A stretch of DNA of 64,000 bases from Flavobacterium urocaniciphilum. GTDB lineage: Bacteria; Bacteroidota; Bacteroidia; Flavobacteriales; Flavobacteriaceae. The notes under the pieces were generated by a model, which was not told where the DNA came from, ran no database searches, and saw only the letters and a program-made list of their open reading frames with translations. The stretch lies in NCBI RefSeq assembly GCF_900110615.1, contig NZ_FOEI01000002.1, positions 372,001 through 436,000 on the forward strand, read 5' to 3'. This document shows, in pieces, positions 18,760-27,723 of this stretch (its first letter is position 1; every line of letters begins with the position of its first letter). Position numbers and translations under genes: made by a program.

Positions 18760-18856
18760 CGGCAAGTCCTACACGACCAGCTCCTGCAAAATCCTCCAGG
18801 GTGGGAACGCAGCAAAGGTATGCGGTTGTAGCGGTGCGATGTAGGTCGCTTGCCTT
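18760..18856 (+). ncRNA. ffs: Signal recognition particle RNA, small bacterial (4.5S) type
   Basis: The RNA folds end to end: GGCAAG (18761-18766) pairs with CTTGCC (18849-18854), and CCTACA (18768-18773) with TGTAGG (18840-18845). The apex holds the conserved SRP domain IV signature: CTCCAGGGTGGGAACGCAGC around 18794-18813, with a GGAA-type tetraloop, followed by AAAGGTATG. This element binds Ffh, and the particle brings signal-peptide proteins to the membrane. It has its own promoter, and the 3' stem plus the T-run at 18855-18861 act as terminator. It is of the short form with no Alu domain. Confidence 0.93.
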
Positions 18857-18918
18857 TTTTTATTTTACTTTTCTTCTTAAAAATCTTATAAAATTTACCG
18901 GAATTTCACTTTTTTAGT

Positions 18919-18926
18919 TAGATTTG
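18919..18926 (+). promoter_or_regulatory. Candidate -7 element of the M28 peptidase gene
   Basis: TAGATTTG matches TAnnTTTG and lies 21 bases before the ATG at 18948. No TTG is seen at the usual spacing, so this is only a candidate. Confidence 0.4.
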
Positions 18927-18947
18927 TGTTGTTTAAAATCGACATAA

Positions 18948-19988
18948 ATGAAAAAGTTATTCTTATTACTTACTACTAGTGCAATTTTTATAAGTTGTTC
19001 CTCAAATAAATCTTCTGTTGCTGCAAGAAATAAAATGCCAGTAGATTTAACAAAATACGTAAACTTTATTAGTGAAGAAAATCTTTCTAAAAATTTACAT
19101 GTTATCGCTTCAGACGAGATGGAAGGTAGAAATACTGGAGAAGAAGGTCAGAAAAAAGCGGGAAGATATATCATTGAACAATATGAAAGTTTAGGAATAA
19201 AAAACCCTCCAGGTTCTGCAAATTACTATCAAAAAGTGCCTTCAGAATTTATGCAAAAAGGATTTGCGCCAAAATTAAACGACTCTGAAAATATTTGGGC
19301 GTTTATTCCTGGTGCTGAAAAACCAGAAGAAGTAATTGTTATTTCAGCTCATTATGATCATATTGGTGTTAAAAACGGAGAAGTTTATAATGGAGCAGAT
19401 GATGACGGTTCAGGAACTGTTGCATTAATGGAAATTGCAAAAGCTTTTATGGCTGCTAAAAAAGATGGTTTCGCACCAAAGCGTTCTATTTTATTTTTAC
19501 ATGTAACAGGTGAAGAGCATGGTTTACATGGTTCTAGATTTTACTCAGAAAACCCATTATTTCCTATTAAAAACACAGTAGCCGATATCAATATTGATAT
19601 GGTAGGGCGTAGGGATACTATTGGAAATCATAAAGAAAATGGCAAATATGTTTATGTTATTGGTTCAGATCGATTAAGTTCTGAATTACATACTATTAAT
19701 GAAGAAATGAATAAAAAATATGTTGGATTAAATTTAGATTATAAGTTTAATGATAGAAATGATCCAAATAGATTTTATTTCCGTTCAGACCATTATAATT
19801 TCGCAAAAAAAGGTATTCCTTCTATTTTCTTTTTTAATGGAGTGCATGAAGATTATCATGGTGCAAATGACACTGCAGATAAAATTGAATACGATTTATT
19901 AGCTATGCGTGCTCGATTAGCTTTTACTTTAGCTTGGGAATTAGCGGATAGAGAAAATAGAATTGTTGTGGATAAAGACGGTAAATAA
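18948..19988 (+). CDS. M28 family zinc aminopeptidase lipoprotein
   Basis: This 346-residue envelope peptidase has a lipobox FISC (Cys17). The M28 di-zinc site is visible: SAHYDHIG (His135), GADDDGSGT (bridging Asp at about 152), TGEEHGLHG (Glu189/190, base and ligand), NIDMVGR (Asp217) and YHGANDT near the end. M28 enzymes of this layout remove N-terminal amino acids from peptides. It should act in the periplasm or at the outer membrane in peptide scavenging. It overlaps aroQ by one base (TAATG), suggesting translational coupling with an unrelated enzyme. Confidence 0.92.
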   Translation: MKKLFLLLTTSAIFISCSSNKSSVAARNKMPVDLTKYVNFISEENLSKNLHVIASDEMEGRNTGEEGQKKAGRYIIEQYESLGIKNPPGSANYYQKVPSEFMQKGFAPKLNDSENIWAFIPGAEKPEEVIVISAHYDHIGVKNGEVYNGADDDGSGTVALMEIAKAFMAAKKDGFAPKRSILFLHVTGEEHGLHGSRFYSENPLFPIKNTVADINIDMVGRRDTIGNHKENGKYVYVIGSDRLSSELHTINEEMNKKYVGLNLDYKFNDRNDPNRFYFRSDHYNFAKKGIPSIFFFNGVHEDYHGANDTADKIEYDLLAMRARLAFTLAWELADRENRIVVDKDGK

Positions 19989-20401
19989 TGAAAATACTGA
20001 TTCTGAATGGACCTAATTTAAATTTATTAGGAAAAAGAGAAACATCAATTTATGGAAATCAAGATTTCAATTCTTATTTTGTAGAATTGAAATCTAAATT
20101 TCCAACACTTCAACTAGAATATTTTCAATCAAACATTGAAGGAGAAATTATTTCAAAACTTCAAGAAGTAGGTTTCTCTTATGATGGTATTGTTTTAAAT
20201 GCCGGTGCTTATACGCATACTTCAATTGGTATTGGTGATTGTATAAAAGCAATTGAAACGCCAGTAATTGAAGTACATATCTCAAATACTTTTTCAAGAG
20301 AAACGTTTCGTCATCAATCTTTTATTTCGCCAAATGCAAAAGGTGTAATAATTGGTTTCGGATTAAAAAGTTACGATTTAGCCTTAGAATATTTTAATTA
20401 A
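19988..20401 (+). CDS. aroQ: Type II 3-dehydroquinate dehydratase
   Basis: This 137-residue enzyme makes 3-dehydroshikimate in the shikimate pathway. The start KILILNGPNLNLLGKRETSI is the type II signature, followed by YG (Tyr22, the catalytic tyrosine). NAGAYTHTSIGIGD carries the Asn and His of the active site, and EVHISNTFSRETFRHQS supplies further substrate-binding residues. The length is normal for this dodecameric enzyme. Its start codon overlaps the stop of the upstream peptidase gene. Confidence 0.96.
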   Translation: MKILILNGPNLNLLGKRETSIYGNQDFNSYFVELKSKFPTLQLEYFQSNIEGEIISKLQEVGFSYDGIVLNAGAYTHTSIGIGDCIKAIETPVIEVHISNTFSRETFRHQSFISPNAKGVIIGFGLKSYDLALEYFN

Positions 20402-20481
20402 TACAACCCTTTTAAAATTAAACTCGTCTACAAAGAAAAAGAGTTAAAAGCTCACATTACAACCCAATAAAAAACAATTTT

Positions 20482-22953
20482 ATGCGCACAAAAAAACTAT
20501 TTATTGCAATTTTATTTTTAATTGCTAATTTTTCTATTGCCCAAATACGAGGAAAAGTAACTGATGAAAAAGGTACTCCATTAGCGTACGCGAGTGTTTC
20601 TATTGAAAAAACCTATAACGGAACTTCTTCCAATGAAAATGGAGAGTACGAATTAAGTTTGAAAAAAAACGGAACCTACACATTGGTTTTTAAAATTTTA
20701 GGATATAAAACCAAAAGAATTACTCAAGAAATCAATTCATTTCCCGTTATTATTAATGCTGAATTATCAGAAGAAGAAAAATCTATTGAAGAAGTAATCA
20801 TTAAAAAAGGGGAAAATCCGGCTAATATTATCATAAGAAATGCTATTGCAAATCGCAAAAAAAATACGGAAAAGACCGATAAATTTGAAGCGGATTTTTA
20901 TTCTAGAGGTATTTTTAAAGTAAAAGACGTTCCTAAGAAATTTATGGGAATTGAAATTGGTGATTTAGATGGAAATGTAGATTCTACTGGGGCTGGGATA
21001 ATATATCAATCTGAAACTGTTTCTAAATTAAAATTTGAAAAGCCTAATAATCTAAAAGAAGAAATTATTGCTAGTAAAGTTGCAGGTAATGACAATGGTT
21101 ATAGTTTTAATACTGCTTTAAATACGAATTATGATTTTTATCAAAACACTATAAAATTCGGAATTCCGTTAATTTCTCCAATTGCTTCTAATGCTTTTAA
21201 TTATTATAAGTTTAAATTAGAAGATTCTTTTACAGATAGTTATAATAATTATATCAATAAAATTAAAGTTACTCCAAAAAGAGATAATGAACCCGTTTTT
21301 GAGGGCTATATTTATATAGTTGAAGATACTTGGGCAATCTATGCTATTGATCTAGATATTAAAGGATACAGAGCGCAACAAGAGTTTTTAGAAAGTTTGA
21401 AATTGGTTCAGAATTTTAACTATAATCCGGATAATAAATTATGGGTTAAAAACATACAAACTTTTGATTTTCAAGCTGGTGCTTTTGGAATTAAATTCAA
21501 CGGAAAATTCACACACGTTTTTAGTAATTATACTTTTATTGAAAAGTTCGATAAAAAGACATTTACAAGTGAAGTAGTAACTTTTGCTGCTGAATCGAAC
21601 AAAAAAGATCTTGAGTATTGGAATGAAAACAGACCAGTGCCACTAACTGAAGAAGAGAATGTAAATTATATTAAAAAAGACAGTGTGTATAAAGTTAGAA
21701 ATTCTCAAGTTTACTTAGATTCTACAGATGCTGTTACAAATAAATTCAAACTTGCAGATATTGTTGTTGGTTACACGTATAAAAATAGTTTTAAAAAGGC
21801 CAGATTTAGTTATGATGGTCTGTTAAATTTGACTTCTTTCAACTTTAATACCGTTCAAGGTTTTCATTTAGGTTCTGGATTTTCATATTCCAAATTCAAT
21901 GAAGAAAAAGGAAAAAGAACTAATATTTCTGCAGATTTTGAATATGGTTTTTCCGATAAAAGATTAAGGCCAACGGCTAGTTTTTTCCATAAATTTAATA
22001 ATACTAATGATGCTTTTGTCCGATTTAATGCTGGAAATAAAGTAAGTCAGTTTAATGCAACGCCACCAATTTCTAAATTAGTTAACTCGGTAAGTTCGTT
22101 ACTTTTCAAAAACAATTTCATGAAATTATATGAAAAGGAATTTGCTGAAATTAGTACTGGTAGAGAAGTAGTGAATGGGTTATTCATGAATACTTCTTTA
22201 GCTTATGAAAATAGAAAGCCATTATTTAATACTACCGATCAAGCGTGGGTGAGTTCACAAGATGTGTATAGTTCTAATAATCCATTAAATCCTGATTCGG
22301 ATGAATTTGCTGCGATTGATGAACATCATTTAATGAAGTTTAGTTTAGGTGCACGAATTGTATTCGGACAAAAATATATTACTCGTCCGGATGGAAAAAT
22401 GAACATGAATGAAGGTAAATATCCTACACTTGGTTTAACCTATACAAAAGCATTTGCAGCTTCTGATAAAAAGTACGAATTTGACTTTTTAGAAGCACGT
22501 TTAAATTATAGTAAAACACTAGGAAATAAAGGGAGTTTATTGTTAAATATGAAAGCAGGAAAATTTTTTGATGCAGAAACCATTTCATTTGTAGATTTTA
22601 AGCATTTTAATGGGAATTTAACGCATATAAACATTGATGGTAGTTACAATACTTCTTTTTATTTATTGCCTTATTATACGCATTCTACAAACGATCAATA
22701 TTTTGAAACGCATATTAATTATAATGATAATGGCTATTTTATGAATAAGCTTCCATTGATAAATAAATTAGGATGGAATTTAGTAGGAAGTTTTCATCAA
22801 GCAGCAACACCAGTTTATAAGCCTTATCAAGAAGTTTCCGTTGGTTTAGATCGAATTGGATTTGGAAAATTCAAAGTATTCAGAGTTGAATATGTTAGAA
22901 GTTACCAAGGAGGATTTCAAGGTGATGGAGTAATGTTTGGATTACGTTTTTAA
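20482..22953 (+). CDS. DUF5686 outer-membrane barrel with carboxypeptidase-like regulatory domain
   Basis: This 823-residue exported protein has a signal peptide to residue 20 (NFSIA) and Gln21 at +1. A CarboxypepD_reg-like beta-sandwich follows at about 22-105 (RGKVTDEKGTPLAYASVSIE, NENGEYELSL). The rest is a DUF5686 domain of repeated amphipathic beta strands with many aromatic girdle residues, ending in GDGVMFGLRF, as expected for an outer-membrane barrel closed by a terminal Phe. The function of this family is not established; it lacks a TonB plug. The 80-base gap after aroQ shows no clear promoter. Confidence 0.88.
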   Translation: MRTKKLFIAILFLIANFSIAQIRGKVTDEKGTPLAYASVSIEKTYNGTSSNENGEYELSLKKNGTYTLVFKILGYKTKRITQEINSFPVIINAELSEEEKSIEEVIIKKGENPANIIIRNAIANRKKNTEKTDKFEADFYSRGIFKVKDVPKKFMGIEIGDLDGNVDSTGAGIIYQSETVSKLKFEKPNNLKEEIIASKVAGNDNGYSFNTALNTNYDFYQNTIKFGIPLISPIASNAFNYYKFKLEDSFTDSYNNYINKIKVTPKRDNEPVFEGYIYIVEDTWAIYAIDLDIKGYRAQQEFLESLKLVQNFNYNPDNKLWVKNIQTFDFQAGAFGIKFNGKFTHVFSNYTFIEKFDKKTFTSEVVTFAAESNKKDLEYWNENRPVPLTEEENVNYIKKDSVYKVRNSQVYLDSTDAVTNKFKLADIVVGYTYKNSFKKARFSYDGLLNLTSFNFNTVQGFHLGSGFSYSKFNEEKGKRTNISADFEYGFSDKRLRPTASFFHKFNNTNDAFVRFNAGNKVSQFNATPPISKLVNSVSSLLFKNNFMKLYEKEFAEISTGREVVNGLFMNTSLAYENRKPLFNTTDQAWVSSQDVYSSNNPLNPDSDEFAAIDEHHLMKFSLGARIVFGQKYITRPDGKMNMNEGKYPTLGLTYTKAFAASDKKYEFDFLEARLNYSKTLGNKGSLLLNMKAGKFFDAETISFVDFKHFNGNLTHINIDGSYNTSFYLLPYYTHSTNDQYFETHINYNDNGYFMNKLPLINKLGWNLVGSFHQAATPVYKPYQEVSVGLDRIGFGKFKVFRVEYVRSYQGGFQGDGVMFGLRF

Positions 22954-22963
22954 TACTTTTGAA

Positions 22964-23001
22964 ATAAAAAAAATCCTCAGCATAAACTGAGGATTTTTTT
23001 A
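22964..23001. terminator. Bidirectional terminator between convergent genes
   Basis: AAATCCTCAG (22971-22980) pairs with CTGAGGATTT (22987-22996), with A-rich and T-rich flanks. It lies between the stop codons of the DUF5686 gene (22953) and the minus-strand gene at 23007. Confidence 0.9.
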
Positions 23002-23006
23002 TTTTA

Positions 23007-24191
23007 TTAATTGAATTTATAATATAAATTCATGTTTAAATTTGAAACTTTTGATTTAATAAAATTTAGATCTTGATTTGTTGAATATCTCAATTCTAAA
23101 CCATATTTTTCAAGGAATTCATATCCAATTCCTAAGTTCAATGAAAGACCTGGGCCAGGAACGTATTGATTATAATCTTCTCTGTCTGGGTTGTTTTGAG
23201 GTGTTGAAATTGTAAACAATTTAGACGATAATTTTTTACTTACTTCTAAAGCTAAATCTAAAAACAATCTATTTTTATTATTAGACATGTAATATCTTCC
23301 TCCTAAGTCAATATTCAATTGTTTTGCCTCGTAAATGAATTCTTCAAAAATTACACTAGTTCCACTTGGAACATTTGTTCTTTTATTCATCGAAATCGTT
23401 CCAATATTATCAAAAGATACTCTACCAAAAAGGTCGTATTTTTTTGAGTAATTGTAAATTACTTCGGCTCCAAATGTTGCAATTGTTTTATTGTTTGAAA
23501 AACTTTTGCCGTAATAGTCTTCATTTTCAAAGCTAAGTTTGTAATTTTTGGCCCCAGCAAATATTTTATACTGAAATTTCCCAGAATAATCATTTTTAGT
23601 TAAATCTACACTTGAACCACCATTTTTATTTACAAATAATTTCACTAAGTCAGATTTAGAATATCTTAATCTTTCATCTAAAGTGTTATCTTTAAATAAA
23701 TATCTTAATTGGCCAACATATTGCAAGTTTTTTTGAATTGTACCATTGCTATTTGTTTCGTTGTAAATTAAGTAAGTAATTTTTGGATTACTCGTACTAT
23801 TGAAAAAATAATATTGTGTGTCATTATGATAACTCAAGTATAGATTGTATTCTCCTTCTACAATTTTTCTTAGAGTAATTGTTTTTGATACTAATTCAAC
23901 GTCAGAATTCCCATAAGTTTGTATATCATGAGAACGATTTTTGTCTACTTGAACTTCTTGAACATAATATTTTTCTTTTCCATCAACCACAAATTCTTTG
24001 ATTGTATTTATTGAAAGGAATCTAGTTTCTTTATTTAAATCCTCTTTAAATTCAAAATTATTTACATCGTAAATTTTTTCAGAGTTGATAAATCCAGTTA
24101 TTTTTTCATTGTTGTTGGTAATGAATTCAACTGGTTTGTAAGTGTTTTGCGAAAATGCGATAACACTGAATAATAATAAAATTAATCTCAT
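23007..24191 (-). CDS. Exported beta-rich protein, probable outer-membrane barrel
   Basis: This 394-residue protein has a short signal peptide (MRLILLLFSVIAFS) with Gln15 at +1. Residues 15-180 look like a soluble beta-rich domain (VEFITNNNEKITGFINSE; LSINTIKEFVVDGKEKYYV). Residues ~200-394 are alternating polar/aromatic strands ending with LNMNLYYKFN, the pattern of a small outer-membrane barrel. I recognise no named family. It starts 28 bases downstream of the lysS stop and has no promoter of its own that I can see, so it is probably expressed from the lysS transcript. Confidence 0.75.
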   Translation of the reverse strand: MRLILLLFSVIAFSQNTYKPVEFITNNNEKITGFINSEKIYDVNNFEFKEDLNKETRFLSINTIKEFVVDGKEKYYVQEVQVDKNRSHDIQTYGNSDVELVSKTITLRKIVEGEYNLYLSYHNDTQYYFFNSTSNPKITYLIYNETNSNGTIQKNLQYVGQLRYLFKDNTLDERLRYSKSDLVKLFVNKNGGSSVDLTKNDYSGKFQYKIFAGAKNYKLSFENEDYYGKSFSNNKTIATFGAEVIYNYSKKYDLFGRVSFDNIGTISMNKRTNVPSGTSVIFEEFIYEAKQLNIDLGGRYYMSNNKNRLFLDLALEVSKKLSSKLFTISTPQNNPDREDYNQYVPGPGLSLNLGIGYEFLEKYGLELRYSTNQDLNFIKSKVSNLNMNLYYKFN

Positions 24192-24219
24192 GTTTAGTTA
24201 TTAGGTTGTTAAAAATATT

Positions 24220-25914
24220 TTAGGCTAATACAACTAATTTATTATCGCCATCTACAACAACTTTTGTTAAGCCATGTTTTGCTAAACCTTTCATAGCAGC
24301 ATCCCATTTTTTACCACTTAAACCTGCTTTTTCTTTTAAAGTAGCAATTGGTTGATTGTTTTCTTTTTCTAGTAAACTCACAATGAATTTTTCATCTTCC
24401 GTTAATTCAATTGTCACTTTTTTCTCTGGACGCATTTGCGGGAAGAATAATACTTCTTGTATTGACGGATTGTTTGTTAAGAACATAATTAATCGATCCA
24501 TACCAATTCCTAATCCAGATGTAGGAGGCATACCATATTCTAATGCACGTAAGAAATCTTCATCGATAACACCATTTGCTTCATCGTCTCCTTTTTCTGC
24601 TAATGCCATTTGCGCTTCAAAACGTTCTCTTTGATCAATAGGATCATTTAATTCTGAATAAGCATTCGCAATTTCTTTACCACAAACCATTAACTCAAAA
24701 CGCTCAGTTAATTCTGGGTTGTCACGGTGTTCTTTACATAATGGCGACATTTCTTTTGGGTAATCAGTAATGAATGTTGGTTGAATGAAGTTTCCTTCAC
24801 ATTTCTCACCAAAAATCTCATCAATTAATTTTCCTTTACCCATTGTGTCATCAACTTCAATACCCATAGATTTTGCAGCTTCACGTAATTCATCTTCTGT
24901 TTTACCTGTAATATCAAAACCTGTAAATTGTTTGATGGCATCTGTCATCGTAACACGAGCATAAGGCGCTTTAAAGTTTACTTTATGTTCTCCAAAAGTA
25001 GCTTCTGTTGTTCCGTTTACTTGAGTGGCACAATATTCTAATAAGTTTTCTGTGAATTCCATCATCCAGTTGTAGTCTTTGTAAGCTACATAAATTTCCA
25101 TTGCTGTAAATTCTGGATTGTGCGTTCTATCCATTCCTTCGTTACGGAAGTTTTTCGAAAATTCGTAAACCCCATCAAAACCTCCAACAATTAATCTTTT
25201 TAAGTATAATTCGTTGGCAATTCTCATGTATAATGGAATGTCTAAACTATTATGATGCGTGATAAACGGACGAGCCGCTGCACCACCAGGAATACTTTGT
25301 AAAACTGGAGTTTCAACTTCCATATAACCAGCTTGGTTAAAAAACGTTCTCATTGCTGTAAATAATTTTGTTCTCTTCATGAAAACTTCTTTTACATGAG
25401 GATTTACAACTAAATCTACATAACGCATTCTGTAACGTAATTCTGCATCATTAAACGCGTCATAAACTTTACCTTCTTCGTCAGTTTTTGGTAAAGGTAA
25501 TGGACGTAATGTTTTGCTTAAAAATGTAAAGTTAGATACACGAATACATTTTGCTCCAACTTGAGTGGTAAACAATTCTCCTTCAAAACCTAAAAAGTCA
25601 CCTAAATCGGTTAATTTTCTAAATACCGTGTTGTATAATGTTTTGTCTTCACCAGGACAAATGTTGTCTCTGTTTAAATACAATTGAACTCTTCCTTCAC
25701 TATCTTGTAACTCAACGAAACAAGCTTTTCCTTGATCTCTTACACTCATAACACGTCCGGCAACAACCACCTTTTTACCTTCCTCAAAGTTGTTCTTTAT
25801 GTCAGATGAAGTGTGCTTCACTGGATATAAATCAGCAGGATATGGGTTGATACCTAAATTACGTAACGATTGTAATTTCTCTCTTCTAATAATTTCTTGT
25901 TCCGAAAGTTGCAT
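24220..25914 (-). CDS. lysS: Lysyl-tRNA synthetase, class II
   Basis: This enzyme charges tRNA-Lys. I start it at the ATG at 25914 (564 residues, MQLSEQEIIRREKL). A longer reading frame from 25941 adds nine residues, but that ATG lies inside the promoter -7 box, so it would not be transcribed. An OB-fold anticodon-binding domain (about 50-150; VAGRVMSVRDQGKACF) precedes the class II core. Motif 2 is FRNEGMDRTHNPEFTAME and motif 3 GLGIGMDRLIMFL. The C-terminal extension after motif 3 (about 500-564) is a small winged-helix-like tail with a KKWDAAMKGLAKHG stretch, seen in Bacteroidetes LysS. It is cytosolic. A gene for an exported protein follows closely. Confidence 0.95.
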   Translation of the reverse strand: MQLSEQEIIRREKLQSLRNLGINPYPADLYPVKHTSSDIKNNFEEGKKVVVAGRVMSVRDQGKACFVELQDSEGRVQLYLNRDNICPGEDKTLYNTVFRKLTDLGDFLGFEGELFTTQVGAKCIRVSNFTFLSKTLRPLPLPKTDEEGKVYDAFNDAELRYRMRYVDLVVNPHVKEVFMKRTKLFTAMRTFFNQAGYMEVETPVLQSIPGGAAARPFITHHNSLDIPLYMRIANELYLKRLIVGGFDGVYEFSKNFRNEGMDRTHNPEFTAMEIYVAYKDYNWMMEFTENLLEYCATQVNGTTEATFGEHKVNFKAPYARVTMTDAIKQFTGFDITGKTEDELREAAKSMGIEVDDTMGKGKLIDEIFGEKCEGNFIQPTFITDYPKEMSPLCKEHRDNPELTERFELMVCGKEIANAYSELNDPIDQRERFEAQMALAEKGDDEANGVIDEDFLRALEYGMPPTSGLGIGMDRLIMFLTNNPSIQEVLFFPQMRPEKKVTIELTEDEKFIVSLLEKENNQPIATLKEKAGLSGKKWDAAMKGLAKHGLTKVVVDGDNKLVVLA

Positions 25915-25938
25915 AATCTTTTTGTTTTTTTGAGAGTG

Positions 25939-25968
25939 CAAAGATAGTTAATTGAATTGTAGTTTCAA
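25939..25968 (-). promoter_or_regulatory. lysS promoter
   Basis: On the minus strand TTG (25968-25966), a 19-base spacer and TATCTTTG (25946-25939) are a perfect Bacteroidetes promoter. Transcription would start near 25932, 18 bases before the ATG at 25914 and after the upstream in-frame ATG at 25941. Confidence 0.8.
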
Positions 25969-26003
25969 AGTGCGAATTTTATAGGATAATTAATTCAAAA
26001 TTG

Positions 26004-26011
26004 TATCTTTG
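26004..26011 (+). promoter_or_regulatory. Candidate -7 element of the acidic lipoprotein gene
   Basis: TATCTTTG matches TAnnTTTG and lies 24 bases before the ATG at 26035. No TTG sits at the usual spacing. It diverges from the lysS promoter with about 36 bases between the two -7 boxes and their flanks. Confidence 0.5.
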
Positions 26012-26034
26012 AATTGAAATAATAAAATGTAAAA

Positions 26035-26964
26035 ATGAAAAAAATTATCGCTGCTTTATTTATCAGTTTTTCTTTATTAAGCTGTTCTATTTCTGAAGAA
26101 GTTTTCTTTAATGCAGATGGTTCTGGAAAATTAGCTTATACAATTAACATGTCTAAAATGATGGAATTGACAAAAGAATTGGATAAAAAGAATACCAAAA
26201 AAATGTCGAAAGGATTGATGGACGATACAGAAAAAGATGTAGATAGTGTAATTGCTTTTAAAGATATTCCAGCTAAATTTAAAAAAGAAGGTAAAGAATT
26301 GACTCCTGAGCAAATTGCCAATATAGAGAAAATGAAAGATTGTTCTATGAGAATTGTTGTTAACAATGCAAAGAGTGAATTTAAATACATTTTGACTTCA
26401 GATTTCAAAAATGTAAATGACATTGGAAATGTTGGTTCAATGGTTTCAGCAATGCAAACAGCTTCTGGTAAAAATACGGATGCATTAGGTGCAACTGCTA
26501 ATGATTCGGAAGTTAAATATACTTATGATGGGAAGAAATTTACAAGAACTGTAATTGAAAAGCCAGTTGTTGAAGAATTGGAAGAAGTGTATGAGGAAGA
26601 AGTGTATGAAGAAGATCATTCTGGTGAAGATGTTATTGAAGAATTAAAAGATACAACTATCGTTAATGATGGTGCTGATGATATCGAGTATGAAGAAGCA
26701 GTTTCGGAAGATGAAGAAATATCTGAAGAAGAAATTAAAAAAATGAACGAAGAGTTCAAAAAGATGGGTGAATTAATGGAAAAAGGGATGAAAGAATCTG
26801 CTTTTGAATTTAAATATACTTTTACTAAAAAAATTAAAAAAGTTTCTTTACCAAAATCTCAATACAAATTAAGTGATGATAAAAAAACAATTTTCATGAA
26901 ATATGAAATTGAAGAATTCACGAAGAAAATTAAAAACTTAAATTTTGAAATTGTTTTTGAATAA
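26035..26964 (+). CDS. Acidic lipoprotein of unknown function
   Basis: This 309-residue protein has a lipoprotein signal with lipobox LLSC (Cys17). The first part (VFFNADGSGKLAYTINMS) resembles the opening of Bacteroidetes lipoproteins that fold as an immunoglobulin-like or ferredoxin-like sheet. An unusually acidic stretch at about 180-235 (LEEVYEEEVYEEDHSGEDV, then EYEEAVSEDEEISEEE) splits the protein; the C-terminal strand region (YTFTKKIKKVSLP, NLNFEIVFE) pairs with the first part in character. I do not recognise a family. It may bind cations through the acidic loop, but that is speculation. It is divergent from lysS and followed by lipB. Confidence 0.75.
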   Translation: MKKIIAALFISFSLLSCSISEEVFFNADGSGKLAYTINMSKMMELTKELDKKNTKKMSKGLMDDTEKDVDSVIAFKDIPAKFKKEGKELTPEQIANIEKMKDCSMRIVVNNAKSEFKYILTSDFKNVNDIGNVGSMVSAMQTASGKNTDALGATANDSEVKYTYDGKKFTRTVIEKPVVEELEEVYEEEVYEEDHSGEDVIEELKDTTIVNDGADDIEYEEAVSEDEEISEEEIKKMNEEFKKMGELMEKGMKESAFEFKYTFTKKIKKVSLPKSQYKLSDDKKTIFMKYEIEEFTKKIKNLNFEIVFE

Positions 26965-27030
26965 ATTTATAATTCAAAAATTATAAAATTTATAACAGAT
27001 ACATTTTGAAGAAAGTTGCAACTTTGCATT

Positions 27031-27723
27031 ATGAATAAAAAAATTCAACTATTCGATTTAGGAAATAAAGATTATAAGGATACTTGGGATTATCAAGAAG
27101 AACTTTTTCAAAAAATTGTCGACTTAAAAATTCAGAAAAGAGAGAATCCTGAAATAATTACTCCAAATTATTTTTTATATGTAGAACATCCGCATGTTTA
27201 TACTTTAGGTAAAAGTGGAGATTTTTCAAATCTTTTACTTTCGGAAAAACAATTGGAAGAAAAAGGAGCAACATTTTATAAAATTAATAGAGGAGGAGAT
27301 ATTACGTATCACGGACCTGGTCAAATTGTAGGTTATCCTATTTTAGATTTAGAAAACTTTTTTACGGATATTCATAAATATTTACGTTTGTTAGAAGAAG
27401 CGATAATTTTAACACTTGCTGAATACAGTTTAAAAACAGAAAGAAGTCCAGGTGAAACAGGAGTGTGGTTTGATGTGGGTACGCCATTTGCAAGAAAAAT
27501 TTGTGCTATGGGTGTGCGTGCTTCTCGTTGGGTAACCATGCATGGATTTGCATTAAATGTAAATGCAGATTTAGGCTATTTTGATAATATTATTCCTTGT
27601 GGTATTCGTGGTAAAGCGGTAACCTCAATGCATGTAGAATTAGGAGCTTCTGTAGATGAAGAAGAAGTGAAACAAAAAATTTTAAAGCATTTTCAAAATT
27701 TATTTGAAGCAGAATTGATTTAA
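27031..27723 (+). CDS. lipB: Octanoyltransferase (lipoyl(octanoyl) transferase)
   Basis: This enzyme moves octanoyl from acyl carrier protein to lipoyl domains, the first step of lipoate synthesis. I start at the ATG at 27031 (230 residues) rather than the in-frame TTG five codons upstream. [19 protein letters not shown] is the family signature. [19 protein letters not shown] carries the catalytic Lys, and [14 protein letters not shown] the catalytic Cys. It is cytosolic. The first ~20 bases upstream (GTTGCAACTTTGC) look promoter-like but do not match TAnnTTTG exactly. Its stop codon overlaps that of the convergent rnhB. Confidence 0.95.
   Translation: MNKKIQLFDLGNKDYKDTWDYQEELFQKIVDLKIQKRENPEIITPNYFLYVEHPHVYTLGKSGDFSNLLLSEKQLEEKGATFYKINRGGDITYHGPGQIVGYPILDLENFFTDIHKYLRLLEEAIILTLAEYSLKTERSPGETGVWFDVGTPFARKICAMGVRASRWVTMHGFALNVNADLGYFDNIIPCGIRGKAVTSMHVELGASVDEEEVKQKILKHFQNLFEAELI

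Noticed and set aside
25915..25941. Upstream start of lysS with nine extra residues
   Set aside because: This ATG lies in the promoter -7 box and would not be in the mRNA.
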